DNA of 19,632 nt from contig JALZVZ010000095.1 of assembly GCA_023299945.1 (NCBI GenBank), forward strand, positions 1-19,632, in the 5' to 3' direction. Below are positions 1 through 8,066 of this stretch, piece after piece. The position numbers and the translations under genes were made by a program. This stretch comes from Altererythrobacter sp. (GTDB lineage: Bacteria; Pseudomonadota; Alphaproteobacteria; Sphingomonadales; Sphingomonadaceae). The notes beneath the pieces were generated by a model, which worked only from the letters and a program-made list of their open reading frames with translations, had not been told where the DNA came from and ran no database searches. Numbering within the stretch: position 1 is the stretch's first letter; every line of letters starts with the position of its first letter.

Positions 1-174
1 GAGCCTGACGAAGATGGCGACATCGGCGCAACCGGACGGTCACAGGCCGACGCGCCTGAGATTGATGGCAATGTGTTCTTGCGCGGCGCATCACCCGATC
101 TGGCCGCGGGTGATATCGTCAATGTGACCGTCGAAGAAGCGGACGAACACGATCTGTTTGGCGTGATAAACTAA
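1..174 (+). CDS. rimO: Ribosomal protein S12 methylthiotransferase RimO, C-terminal end (partial)
   Basis: Frame 1 is open from the first base to a TAA at 172-174, giving the last 57 residues. They include [18 protein letters not shown] and end with [13 protein letters not shown]. This closely resembles the C-terminal TRAM domain of RimO, where E. coli has a [16 protein letters not shown] segment and ends in an ADEYDLWG-type segment. RimO is a cytoplasmic radical-SAM iron-sulphur enzyme that methylthiolates an aspartate of ribosomal protein S12; the TRAM domain binds the substrate. The catalytic part and the start lie outside the window. MiaB has a related TRAM domain, but the ADAPEIDG signature favours RimO. 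A 105-bp gap separates it from the next operon. Confidence 0.9.
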   Translation, partial: EPDEDGDIGATGRSQADAPEIDGNVFLRGASPDLAAGDIVNVTVEEADEHDLFGVIN

Positions 175-188
175 GCGCTCCCATTGGT

Positions 189-213
189 TTGGCTGCCCAA
201 TTTGGGCCGCCAA
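189..213. promoter_or_regulatory. 25-bp interrupted palindrome upstream of zwf
   Basis: The core GCCCAATTTGGGC (195-207) is a perfect palindrome around T201. It is flanked by outer arms TTGGC (189-193) and GCCAA (209-213), which also pair; only the 194/208 pair mismatches. There is no T-run after it, so it does not look like an intrinsic terminator of rimO. It lies about 70 bp before the zwf start, where an operator would be expected. Nearly the same core recurs at 7960-7972. Binding-site function is an inference. Confidence 0.5.
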
Positions 214-279
214 TGAATAGCTATGCAGCCATGCGCGTGGGGATAGCGCCCTGCGTGCGCGCCTGATAAGCCTGCGTCG

Positions 280-1728
280 ATGTATAAAGCTGCTGATACT
301 TTGCTATTGTTTGGCGCGACGGGCGACCTTGCCAAACGCATGCTGCTGCCTTCGCTTTGCGCGCTTCATGCAGATGGACTGCTGGCGGAGGATCTCAAAA
401 TCATCGGCACAGCACGCAGCGAAATGGATGATGCAGCTTTTCGCAATTTCGCGCGCGAGGCTTTGGAACAATTCCTTCCCGCTGAACGGCGCGGCGGCAT
501 GGCGGAATTTCTCAACCGCCTATCCTATCAATCGCTTGATGCGACGACTTTGGATGGTTTCAAAGCATTGGCGACAAAGGTGGGTGAGCCAAAGACCGGT
601 TTGGCCATTTTCCTCTCCACTGCGCCCAGCCTGTTCGAACCCACAATCAAAGGTTTGCAGCATGCAGGACTAGACGGCGAAAACGTCCGGATGTGCTTGG
701 AAAAGCCGCTGGGAACGGACCTTGCAACCAGCTGCGCCATTAATGACGCGGTCGCCAGCGCCTTTCCCGAAGACCGCATTTTCCGCATCGACCATTATCT
801 TGGAAAAGAAACGGTTCAGAATATTCTCGCGCTCAGGTTTGCCAATGTCCTGTTTGAGCCGATTTGGAACTCAAACTATATTGACCATGTGCAGGTCACG
901 GTCGCTGAAACCGTTGGGCTAGAGGGCCGCGTGGCCTTTTACGATGATGCAGGCGCTTTGCGCGATATGGTCCAGAACCACATGCTGCAATTGGTGGCGA
1001 TGTTGGCGATGGAGCCGCCCACCAGTTTCGACGCCACCGCCATACGCGATGAAAAGGTCAAAGTGCTGCGCGCCTTGCGCAAGGTTAGCGCGGCAGAAAC
1101 CGTCACCGGACAATATCGCTCTGGCGCAATTTCAGGCGAAGCGGTCCGCGGTTATGATGATGAGCTGGGTAAAGACAGCGGCACAGAAACATTCACTGCC
1201 ATCAAAGCCCATGTCGACAATTGGCGCTGGAAAGGCGTGCCCTTTTACCTGCGCACCGGCAAACGCCTGCCTGAACGCGTCACCGAAATTTTGGTGCAAT
1301 TTCGTTCAGTGCCGCATTCCATTTTTGATGGCGCAGGCGCCGCCTCTATGATGCAGCCCAACCAGCTTTTGATCGGCATTCAGCCAGAGGAAAACATCAC
1401 TTTGTCCCTAATGGCCAAGGTTCCTGGCCTCGATCAGGATGGCACGCGTCTTCGCTCCGTTCCGCTCGATATTGCGATGCCCGATGCCTTTGTCGGCGCG
1501 CATCGCCGGATTGCTTATGAACGCTTGCTGCTCGACTTGATGAAAGGCGATCAGACTTTGTTTGTGCGCCGCGACGAGGTTGAGGCGCAGTGGCAATGGG
1601 TCGATGCAATCCGCAGCGTTTGGGAGGCTGAAGGCGTCACACCCAAGCCTTATCCCGCTGGAACATGGGGCCCCAATGCCGCCATTGCCTTGGCTGAACG
1701 TGATGGTGTGAGCTGGCACGATGAATGA
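280..1728 (+). CDS. zwf: Glucose-6-phosphate 1-dehydrogenase
   Basis: This enzyme oxidises glucose-6-phosphate to 6-phosphogluconolactone with NAD(P)+, the entry step of the Entner-Doudoroff and pentose phosphate routes. The 482-residue length matches the family (E. coli has 491). The N-terminal Rossmann fold carries GATGDLA at residues 12-18. The substrate-binding signature [13 protein letters not shown] is at 169-181 with His172, and MVQNHMLQ carries the second catalytic His234; their spacing of 62 equals that of the Leuconostoc enzyme (178/240). The start is ATG at 280 with no clear Shine-Dalgarno sequence. It is the first gene of the operon, and its stop overlaps the edd start by 8 bases. 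A 6-phosphogluconolactonase gene (pgl), often found next to zwf, is absent here. Confidence 0.97.
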   Translation: MYKAADTLLLFGATGDLAKRMLLPSLCALHADGLLAEDLKIIGTARSEMDDAAFRNFAREALEQFLPAERRGGMAEFLNRLSYQSLDATTLDGFKALATKVGEPKTGLAIFLSTAPSLFEPTIKGLQHAGLDGENVRMCLEKPLGTDLATSCAINDAVASAFPEDRIFRIDHYLGKETVQNILALRFANVLFEPIWNSNYIDHVQVTVAETVGLEGRVAFYDDAGALRDMVQNHMLQLVAMLAMEPPTSFDATAIRDEKVKVLRALRKVSAAETVTGQYRSGAISGEAVRGYDDELGKDSGTETFTAIKAHVDNWRWKGVPFYLRTGKRLPERVTEILVQFRSVPHSIFDGAGAASMMQPNQLLIGIQPEENITLSLMAKVPGLDQDGTRLRSVPLDIAMPDAFVGAHRRIAYERLLLDLMKGDQTLFVRRDEVEAQWQWVDAIRSVWEAEGVTPKPYPAGTWGPNAAIALAERDGVSWHDE

Positions 1729-3529
1729 TCTGCACCCAACTATCCGCAAAGTGACGGATCGCGTGATCGAAAAATCGCGCAGGAGCCGTGGGCGCTATCT
1801 TAAACTGATGCAGCGCGAGGCGGACCGCGGACCTGAAAAATCCAGCGTATCCTGCTCCAACCTTGCCCATGCCTATGCCGGTGCCGAAGGTGATCAAGCC
1901 GCGATGAAGGCTGGACGCGGTCCCAATATTGGGATCGTAACAAGCTATAATGATATGCTGTCAGCGCATCAGCCCTACGGCCGCTATCCTGACCGCATGA
2001 AGGTCTACGCCCGCGAAAGTGGCGCAACGGCGCAGGTCGCTGGCGGAACGCCTGCGATGTGTGACGGTGTTACGCAGGGCGAGGATGGTATGGAGCTGTC
2101 GCTGTTCAGCCGCGATGTGATTGCCATGTCCACGGGCGTTGCGCTGTCACACCAAATGTATGACGCAGTTGCCTGCCTTGGCATTTGCGACAAGATTGTT
2201 CCGGGCTTGCTGATGGGCGCGCTGCGCTTTGGCCATTTGCCCGCGATCTTCATTCCCTCTGGCCCTATGCCATCGGGTATTCCCAATGCGCAAAAGCAGG
2301 AAACCCGCCAGCTTTATGCCCAAGGCAAAGTTGACCGCGCCGCTCTGCTGGAAAGCGAGCTGGGCAGCTATCATTCGCCAGGCACTTGCACATTTTTCGG
2401 CACGGCCAATTCCAATCAGATGATGATGGAGATGATGGGCCTGCATATTCCTGGCAGTGCCTTTATCCAACCGGGAACCAAATTGCGCCAAGAGCTAGAC
2501 CGCCGCGCAGTACACCGCTTGGTTGAATTGTCGGGAACGGGCGAGCGCAACCTGGCGCAATGCGTGGATGAAAAGGCGATTATCAATGCGGCCATCGGCC
2601 TGCTAGCGACGGGCGGTTCCACCAATCATGCGATCCACATCCCCGCAATGGCGCGCGCTGCTGGCGTGATATTTGACTGGGATGATCTGAGCGAACTTTC
2701 CAGCGCTGTGCCGCTACTCGCCTGCGTTTATCCCAATGGATCGGGCGATGTGAACCATTTCCATGCCGCCGGCGGCATGGGCTATGTCATTGGCGAATTG
2801 CTGGAGGCAGGCCTTGCCCACCGCGACATTGTAACCGTTGGAACGGGCGATTTGTCGGAGTATGCTAAAGAACCGGCGCTCGATGATAATGACGCGCTCA
2901 TTTGGCGCGAAGTTGGCGCAAGCGGCGACGAGACCATGCTACGCCCGCCTTCCCAGCCTTTCCATGCTGACGGCGGGATGAAGCTGCTGACCGGCAATTT
3001 GGGACGCGCCTGCTTTAAATCCTCAGCTGTTTCCGACGATCGCTACACAGTTGAGGCCCCGTGCCGCGTTTTCCAAACGCAGGCGGCCGTTGCGCAGGCG
3101 TTTAAAGATGGCGAGCTTGAATGCGATGTGGTGGTTGTCGTGCGCTTCCAAGGACCGCGTGCCAATGGCATGCCCGAATTGCACGCGCTGACCCCGCCGC
3201 TCGCGGTCCTGCAAGAGCGCGGCTACCGCGTGGCGCTGGTGACAGACGGACGCATGTCAGGCGCATCAGGCAAGGTTCCTGCCGCCATTCACATCACTCC
3301 AGAGGCGTTAGGCGGCGGCCCGCTCGCTTACTTGCAAGATGGCGATATCGTGCGGGTTTGCGCAACCACTGGCGCACTATCGACCACCGCGGACCTGTCT
3401 GCGCGTACTCCCACGCCCGACCCAGAACGCCAAGTGGGCGTAGGGCGCGAGATGTTCGCTATGCTTCGAAACGGCGCTGACGGGGCGGAACAAGGCGCAT
3501 CTGCCATGCTCAGCGCAGCGGGCCTATAA
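1721..3529 (+). CDS. edd: 6-phosphogluconate dehydratase (Entner-Doudoroff)
   Basis: Edd removes water from 6-phosphogluconate to give 2-keto-3-deoxy-6-phosphogluconate, using an iron-sulphur cluster. The 602 residues align along their whole length with E. coli Edd (603). Visible family blocks are [19 protein letters not shown] (from Cys114), [16 protein letters not shown] (Cys156), [13 protein letters not shown] (Cys223), LLATGGSTN, and near the C-terminus [17 protein letters not shown]. The three cysteines fit the cluster ligands of the IlvD/Edd family. The sugar-acid specificity follows from the close match to Edd rather than to IlvD. The ATG at 1721 lies inside the last codons of zwf, so translation is probably coupled. 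The TAA at 3527-3529 is followed immediately by the glk ATG. Confidence 0.97.
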   Translation: MNDLHPTIRKVTDRVIEKSRRSRGRYLKLMQREADRGPEKSSVSCSNLAHAYAGAEGDQAAMKAGRGPNIGIVTSYNDMLSAHQPYGRYPDRMKVYARESGATAQVAGGTPAMCDGVTQGEDGMELSLFSRDVIAMSTGVALSHQMYDAVACLGICDKIVPGLLMGALRFGHLPAIFIPSGPMPSGIPNAQKQETRQLYAQGKVDRAALLESELGSYHSPGTCTFFGTANSNQMMMEMMGLHIPGSAFIQPGTKLRQELDRRAVHRLVELSGTGERNLAQCVDEKAIINAAIGLLATGGSTNHAIHIPAMARAAGVIFDWDDLSELSSAVPLLACVYPNGSGDVNHFHAAGGMGYVIGELLEAGLAHRDIVTVGTGDLSEYAKEPALDDNDALIWREVGASGDETMLRPPSQPFHADGGMKLLTGNLGRACFKSSAVSDDRYTVEAPCRVFQTQAAVAQAFKDGELECDVVVVVRFQGPRANGMPELHALTPPLAVLQERGYRVALVTDGRMSGASGKVPAAIHITPEALGGGPLAYLQDGDIVRVCATTGALSTTADLSARTPTPDPERQVGVGREMFAMLRNGADGAEQGASAMLSAAGL

Positions 3530-4513
3530 ATGGAGCTGGTCGCGGTTGATATTGGCGGAACACACGCCCGATTTGCCATTGCCACGCTGGGTAACGCAGG
3601 CGCGATCACTCTGGATGAACCGGTCACTCTGCACACCGATGATCACTCCAGTTTCCAGACCGCTTGGGAAGATTACAAAGCGCGCAAAGGCGGCACCCTG
3701 CCCTGCGATGCGGCGCTCGCCATTGCGGGCCCAATTACCGAGGAAGTGATCCGTTTCACCAATAATCCGTGGATCATCCGCCCCGCCTTGGTGAATGCCC
3801 AAATGGGCACAAAGCGCAATGTGATCGTCAATGATTTCGAAGCGGTCGCGCACGCAGCAGCGCAGCTTTCAGACGAGCATTTCATCCATCTGACAGGCCC
3901 GGACATGCCGCTTGCCGAAACAGGCACGATCAGTGTGATTGGCCCGGGCACTGGCCTCGGCGTGGCGCATTTACGCCGCAACGCAGATGGATCACACCAA
4001 GTCACAGCAACCGAGGGCGGCCATATCCATTTTGCCCCTGTAGACTCCATCGAAGACGCGATCCTCGCCCGCTTGCGCAAAACACACAGCCGCGTCTCGG
4101 TTGAGCGGGTCGTATCCGGCCCCGGCATCGTCGAGATTTATCACACGCTGGCCGCGATGGATGGCCGCGCAGTGGCAGAGGTCGATGACATCACCATTTG
4201 GACCAAAGGCACCAGTGGACAGGACAGCCTAGCAGCCGCAGCAGTCGACCGGTTCTGCCTCGCGCTTGGCAGCGCAGCAGGCGACATTGCATTGGCCCAC
4301 GGCGGCTTTGGCGGAGTGGTCATCGCAGGCGGGCTGGGCTACCGCATCCGAGAAACACTGAAAACATCGGGCTTTGCCCAGCGCTTCACATTTAAGGGAC
4401 GCTATCAGCAATTGATGGCCAGCATCCCTGTAAAGATTGTCACCCATCCGCAGCCTGGTCTTTTGGGCGCAGCGGCTGCTTTTGCAAAAACATATGGCCC
4501 CAAGGGAAACTGA
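3530..4513 (+). CDS. glk: Glucokinase
   Basis: Glk phosphorylates free cytoplasmic glucose with ATP, giving the substrate of Zwf. The 327 residues belong to the bacterial Glk family (Pfam glucokinase) rather than ROK: the N-terminal phosphate-binding loop is DIGGTHARFA (7-16), the catalytic aspartate lies in VNDFEAVA, GPGTGLGVAHL is the second phosphate-binding loop, and EGGHIHFAP is the substrate block. The start codon touches the edd stop (TAAATG) with no good ribosome site of its own, so reinitiation from edd is likely. Its presence suggests that glucose enters unphosphorylated, by a permease or from oligosaccharides, rather than through a sugar PTS. No sugar transporter gene is in the window. 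Confidence 0.95.
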   Translation: MELVAVDIGGTHARFAIATLGNAGAITLDEPVTLHTDDHSSFQTAWEDYKARKGGTLPCDAALAIAGPITEEVIRFTNNPWIIRPALVNAQMGTKRNVIVNDFEAVAHAAAQLSDEHFIHLTGPDMPLAETGTISVIGPGTGLGVAHLRRNADGSHQVTATEGGHIHFAPVDSIEDAILARLRKTHSRVSVERVVSGPGIVEIYHTLAAMDGRAVAEVDDITIWTKGTSGQDSLAAAAVDRFCLALGSAAGDIALAHGGFGGVVIAGGLGYRIRETLKTSGFAQRFTFKGRYQQLMASIPVKIVTHPQPGLLGAAAAFAKTYGPKGN

Positions 4514-4516
4514 ATA

Positions 4517-5128
4517 ATGAATATCGAAAACATCATGCGTCTCGCTCCTGTTGTCCCTGTGATTGTGGTCGATGAGGTGGAGCATGCTGTGCCTTTGGCG
4601 CAGGCCTTGGTTGCAGGCGGCTTGACCGCGCTAGAGGTGACATTGCGTACCCCTGCCGCGCTGGAGGCAATTGCCGCAATGAAACAAGTACCCGGCGCAA
4701 TTGTGGGCGCTGGCACGGTGACCAATCCGCGTGAATTGGACGCGGCCTTGAAAGCGGGCGCTGAGTTTATCGTTTCCCCCGGCCTAACAGAGCCACTGAC
4801 CAATGCGTGCATTAGTAACAACGCTCCGTTTCTGCCCGGAACAGCCAATGCAGGCGACATTATGCGCGGCATGGATTTGGGGCTGAGCCATTTCAAATTC
4901 TTCCCTGCGATGGCGGCAGGCGGTCTGCCAGCCTTGAAAGCCTTGGCAGCCCCGTTTGGCGATGCGAAATTCTGCCCCACTGGCGGCATTAATCTACAAA
5001 ACGCAGCCGATTGGCTCGGCTTTGCCCCCGTGCTTTGCGTTGGCGGCAGCTGGGTTGCTCCGCGCGGCGCGATTGACCCAGCGATGGTGACGGCATTGGC
5101 AACAGAAGCGGCGGCACTGACATCATGA
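4517..5128 (+). CDS. eda: KDPG aldolase (2-dehydro-3-deoxy-6-phosphogluconate aldolase)
   Basis: Eda is a class I aldolase that splits KDPG into pyruvate and glyceraldehyde-3-phosphate. The 203-residue TIM-barrel protein has the expected blocks: LEVTLRT with catalytic Glu40 and Arg44, GAGTV (64-68), SPGLTEP, LPGTANAGDIM, and FKFFPA with the Schiff-base lysine Lys127. The Glu-Lys spacing of 87 is close to the E. coli enzyme (Glu45/Lys133). PTGGI near the C-terminus binds phosphate. The start is ATG at 4517, three bases after the glk stop, with AAGGGA at 4502-4507 as ribosome site. Its TGA overlaps the next gene's ATG in the form ATGA. Confidence 0.96.
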   Translation: MNIENIMRLAPVVPVIVVDEVEHAVPLAQALVAGGLTALEVTLRTPAALEAIAAMKQVPGAIVGAGTVTNPRELDAALKAGAEFIVSPGLTEPLTNACISNNAPFLPGTANAGDIMRGMDLGLSHFKFFPAMAAGGLPALKALAAPFGDAKFCPTGGINLQNAADWLGFAPVLCVGGSWVAPRGAIDPAMVTALATEAAALTS

Positions 5129-7902
5129 AAACCATCGGTCATTTAATGGAGCGCCTGAAAGGGCTGCACAGTCAGACACAGAAAACCCCGCTGTTCAATC
5201 CGGTGTTCCAATTGGGATTGGATATTTCACGCGCTCTAGAAGGCGGCGAGGTTAATCTCGATGATCTGGAATCGCTCGTGGCAGAACTAGAATGCGCCTC
5301 GATGCAGGCTCGCTCCAAACGATTGCGCAGGCTGGTTGAGCCAGTTGATCCGGCCAGCAATGCTGAAGCATTGGCCGCCAGTCTGGACATGCCCAGCTAT
5401 GATGCATTTGCCGCAGGGTGGGAGCGCCCGCAGCTCCACACTGTCTTCACCGCTCACCCCACATTTCTGCTGACACCGGACCAATCAGAGGCTGTGGCAA
5501 GGGGCGCAAGCCAAGCTGGCGAGATTGGCACCGAGGTGTGCGTTTCCGGCTCTGAGCGCGAACCGGTTACCCTTTCCTACGAACATGGCCGCGCGATGCA
5601 TGCCATGGCCAATGCCCAAGATGCGCGCGACACTATCGTTAGCGAATTGCTGGATCATGCTGCGGGCCAATGGCCTGATCAATGGCACGGCCTCAAACCC
5701 CTGCCGTTTCGTTTCGCCAGCTGGGTCGGCTATGACATGGATGGGCGCACCGATATCAAATGGTTCGATTCCATCGGTTTTCGCCTTTCTGAAAAAACGC
5801 AGCGGCTTGAACGCTATACAGCGCAATTGGAAAGCATTGATGGCGGTCACGCGCTGCTGGATACTTTGCGCAGCGCACTGGCCTACGCCAAAGACCGCGC
5901 TGCCGATTTCGCCGCTGATCTCAGCGATCCGCAAGCACTGTCAGATGCGGCCAATCGGTTAACAGCGGATAATCCGGCCAAGCTATTGTCGCTCACCCCG
6001 CTGATCGAAGCTTTGGAAACAGAGGCTGCGTCATGCGATCAAGCCCGCGCCGTTGCCCTCAAAACGCTGGCCTGTGCAATGCGCGCTGATGGTTTGGGAA
6101 TGGGGTGGATCCATTTCCGCGTCAATTCCAGCCAATTGCACAATGCGATCCGCCGCCGGATTGACCCTGACAATACGCTGGATTTGGGCAGCAAGGGTGC
6201 AATGGCGACCCTGCGCCAAATCCTATCCGAAGTGCAGCCGCTGCGCACCAATTTCGCCGCTCTTGCGATCGAAAGCTCAACAGCGATCCGGCAATTTCTC
6301 GCCATGGCGCAAATCTTAGAACATGTGGATGCCGACGCACCGATCCGCATGCTCATCGCCGAATGCGAGCAACCCTCCACCATTTTAGCCGCGCTGTATT
6401 TTGCCAAATTGTTCGGCATTGAAGACAAGGTCGATGTCTCGCCCCTGTTTGAAACCGAAAGCGCGCTGGAACATGGCGGGCGCTTCCTTGATGCGCTGCT
6501 AGCAGAGCCGATCTATCAAGCCTATGTCCGCAAACGCGGGCGCGTTGCGATCCAAACCGGCTTTTCTGATGCAGGCCGGTTTGTCGGGCAAATCCCCGCC
6601 AGCCTCGCGATTGAGCGTCTGCAAGGCCGCCTGTCACAAGCGATGGAAACGAACGGTGTTACTGATGTCGCCGCCCTTATCTTCAACACCCACGGCGAAA
6701 GCATGGGCCGCGGCGCGCATCCCGATAGCTTTGCCGACCGGCTTGGCTGGCCGCTATCGCCTTGGGCCAAGCGACGCTTTGTGCGGGCTGGCATTACGCT
6801 GGAACCAGAGGTCAGCTTCCAAGGCGGGGACGGATATATGTTCTTCGCCACACCTGAATTGGCCCGCGCCACCCTCACCCGTTTGGCCGAATTGCGCCCG
6901 GCGGATACGGACGCCGATGCGCCCACCGATCCAATGTATCGGCGCACTGACCTCAGCCTCGACTTTTACCGCGCCATTCGCTCTCATCAGCGTGAACATT
7001 TGGAAAGCAAAACCTACAGCCGCGCGGTGACCGCCTTTGGGCTTGGCCTCCTCAATGCAACGGGCAGCCGTGTGTCACGCCGGCAAAGTGATCTTTCTGC
7101 TGACCGCGATATGAACCTGCGGCAAATTCGCGCAATCCCGCATAATTCCATTCTTCAGCAGCTGGGCTATCCGATCAATATCATTTCCGGTGTCGGGAGC
7201 GCGGCCGATGGCAATTACGAGGATGTTGCCGCACTTTTGACCGAAAGCGACCGTGGACGTCAGCTTATCCGCCTTGTGCGCTCGTCCAATGCACTCGCCA
7301 GTATTAAGACGGTTGCGGCCTATGGAGAGCTATTTAACTCGGCCTATTGGGCAAGCAGGCCCTATCGCGGCACGGAAAAACATATGTCCGATGCCTGCGA
7401 GAGTTTGGCAGAATATCTGACAAAGGATGACCGCACTGGCGTGTTCCGCCGCTTGGCCTCGCGCCTGCGAGTTGATGCGTTGAAATTGCACCGATTGCTG
7501 GATTTGATTCCGGATGAAAATCCGCTGGAAGACCGTGAGAACGCCCGCCGCACAATCGGCGCTGCACAATCTTTGCGCCTTGCTTTGCTCCAACATATGT
7601 TCATCAAAGCGGTGTCTATCCCAGCCTTTAGCCGCGCGAATGACATTAGCCGCGACGATGTTTTGGAAATGGTCTTTAGCCTGCGGATAGAGGATGCCTT
7701 GGCGCAATTGCGGCGCGCTTATCCTACCAGCTTCCCGCAAATCAGCGATTTTGCAGTGGACGCGCCAAGCGATTATCCCGACGGCGACAATGAAGGCTAT
7801 GGGATGATTGGACGCGATTACATTGACCCGATTGAGCGGGCTTATGGCCTAGTCTTAAGGCTCTCTACCGCGATCGCCAATGAATTCGGCGCGCATGGAT
7901 AG
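5125..7902 (+). CDS. Divergent phosphoenolpyruvate carboxylase-family protein
   Basis: The 925 residues are homologous to bacterial-type PEP carboxylase (PF00311) along the whole length; E. coli Ppc has 883. Recognisable blocks in order are FTAHPTF (108-114), SWVGYDMDGR (199-208), FRVNSSQLHNAIR (331-343), SPLFETES (439-446), GFSDAGR (479-485), FNTHGESMGRGAHP (520-533), TGSRVSRR and RAIP (669-672). His111 and Arg529 match E. coli His138 and Arg587. However, TAHPTE has become TAHPTF, GGDRDGNP has become GYDMDGRT, the lysine of GYSDSxKD is Arg485, the His and Arg of FHGRGG are Asn521 and His523, WxFxWTQ is replaced after RAIP, and the C-terminal QNTG is GAHG. Full-length homology is clear; PEP carboxylation to oxaloacetate is doubtful. 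The ATG overlaps the eda stop (ATGA), so expression is tied to the Entner-Doudoroff genes. It could be an altered PEPC, a related enzyme or a PEP sensor. Confidence 0.85.
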   Translation: MKTIGHLMERLKGLHSQTQKTPLFNPVFQLGLDISRALEGGEVNLDDLESLVAELECASMQARSKRLRRLVEPVDPASNAEALAASLDMPSYDAFAAGWERPQLHTVFTAHPTFLLTPDQSEAVARGASQAGEIGTEVCVSGSEREPVTLSYEHGRAMHAMANAQDARDTIVSELLDHAAGQWPDQWHGLKPLPFRFASWVGYDMDGRTDIKWFDSIGFRLSEKTQRLERYTAQLESIDGGHALLDTLRSALAYAKDRAADFAADLSDPQALSDAANRLTADNPAKLLSLTPLIEALETEAASCDQARAVALKTLACAMRADGLGMGWIHFRVNSSQLHNAIRRRIDPDNTLDLGSKGAMATLRQILSEVQPLRTNFAALAIESSTAIRQFLAMAQILEHVDADAPIRMLIAECEQPSTILAALYFAKLFGIEDKVDVSPLFETESALEHGGRFLDALLAEPIYQAYVRKRGRVAIQTGFSDAGRFVGQIPASLAIERLQGRLSQAMETNGVTDVAALIFNTHGESMGRGAHPDSFADRLGWPLSPWAKRRFVRAGITLEPEVSFQGGDGYMFFATPELARATLTRLAELRPADTDADAPTDPMYRRTDLSLDFYRAIRSHQREHLESKTYSRAVTAFGLGLLNATGSRVSRRQSDLSADRDMNLRQIRAIPHNSILQQLGYPINIISGVGSAADGNYEDVAALLTESDRGRQLIRLVRSSNALASIKTVAAYGELFNSAYWASRPYRGTEKHMSDACESLAEYLTKDDRTGVFRRLASRLRVDALKLHRLLDLIPDENPLEDRENARRTIGAAQSLRLALLQHMFIKAVSIPAFSRANDISRDDVLEMVFSLRIEDALAQLRRAYPTSFPQISDFAVDAPSDYPDGDNEGYGMIGRDYIDPIERAYGLVLRLSTAIANEFGAHG

Positions 7903-7955
7903 ACCATTCTGATCAAAGCCGCGGCCGCCGAAGGCCTGTAACCTCCTGAAAGTTA

Positions 7956-7974
7956 TTGCCCCAATTTGGGCCAA
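7956..7974. promoter_or_regulatory. 19-bp palindrome, second copy of the zwf-upstream motif
   Basis: CCCAATTTGGG (7960-7970) is a perfect palindrome around T7965. The outer TTG (7956-7958) and CAA (7972-7974) also pair, leaving one mismatched pair at 7959/7971. The 13-mer CCCAATTTGGGCC is identical to positions 196-208 before zwf. A smaller palindrome, CCAAAATTGG (7971-7980), follows directly. The site lies about 55 bp after the ppc-like stop and about 95 bp before the L,D-transpeptidase gene. It could be an operator for that gene or part of an end-of-transcript hairpin; no T-run follows. Confidence 0.45.
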
Positions 7975-8015
7975 AATTGGACTGCAGAAGGTTAACTTAT
8001 GTCAAAACTGCACAT

Positions 8016-8048
8016 TTGATTGGGTAGAGCAGCACTCTACACTAGAAT
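8016..8048 (+). promoter_or_regulatory. Putative promoter with 17-bp inverted repeat, before the L,D-transpeptidase gene
   Basis: TAGAAT (8043-8048) matches the -10 consensus at five of six positions. TTGGGT (8020-8025) is a poor -35 hexamer at 17 bp; a better hexamer, TTGATT (8016-8021), has TACACT (8038-8043) at 16 bp. A perfect inverted repeat, GTAGAG-CAGCA-CTCTAC (8024-8040), sits between these elements, where a repressor or activator dimer could bind. Promoter assignment is by eye only. Confidence 0.35.
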
Positions 8049-8052
8049 TTTC

Positions 8053-8065
8053 CGCCATTTTGGCG
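8053..8065 (+). promoter_or_regulatory. Small hairpin in the L,D-transpeptidase leader
   Basis: CGCCA (8053-8057) and TGGCG (8061-8065) are perfect complements around TTT. The repeat ends one base before the ATG at 8067. If translation starts at 8079 or 8082 instead, the hairpin lies in the 5' leader and could affect ribosome access. No Shine-Dalgarno sequence is visible near any of the three starts. Confidence 0.3.
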
Positions 8066-8066
8066 C

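Noticed and set aside
4405..5142. 245-codon minus-strand open frame opposite eda
   Set aside because: It is antisense to the well-supported glk end and eda; the product is low-complexity Ala/Pro/Ser with no motif.
5125..7902. The PEPC-like gene as a decaying pseudogene
   Set aside because: The frame is intact for 925 codons, starts by ATGA coupling, and the altered motifs are surrounded by well-kept family blocks; this points to divergence rather than decay.
7917..7937. GC-rich palindromes (GCCGCGGC, GCGGCCGC) just after the PEPC-like gene as a terminator
   Set aside because: The self-complementary stretches overlap and have no usable loop and no following T-run.
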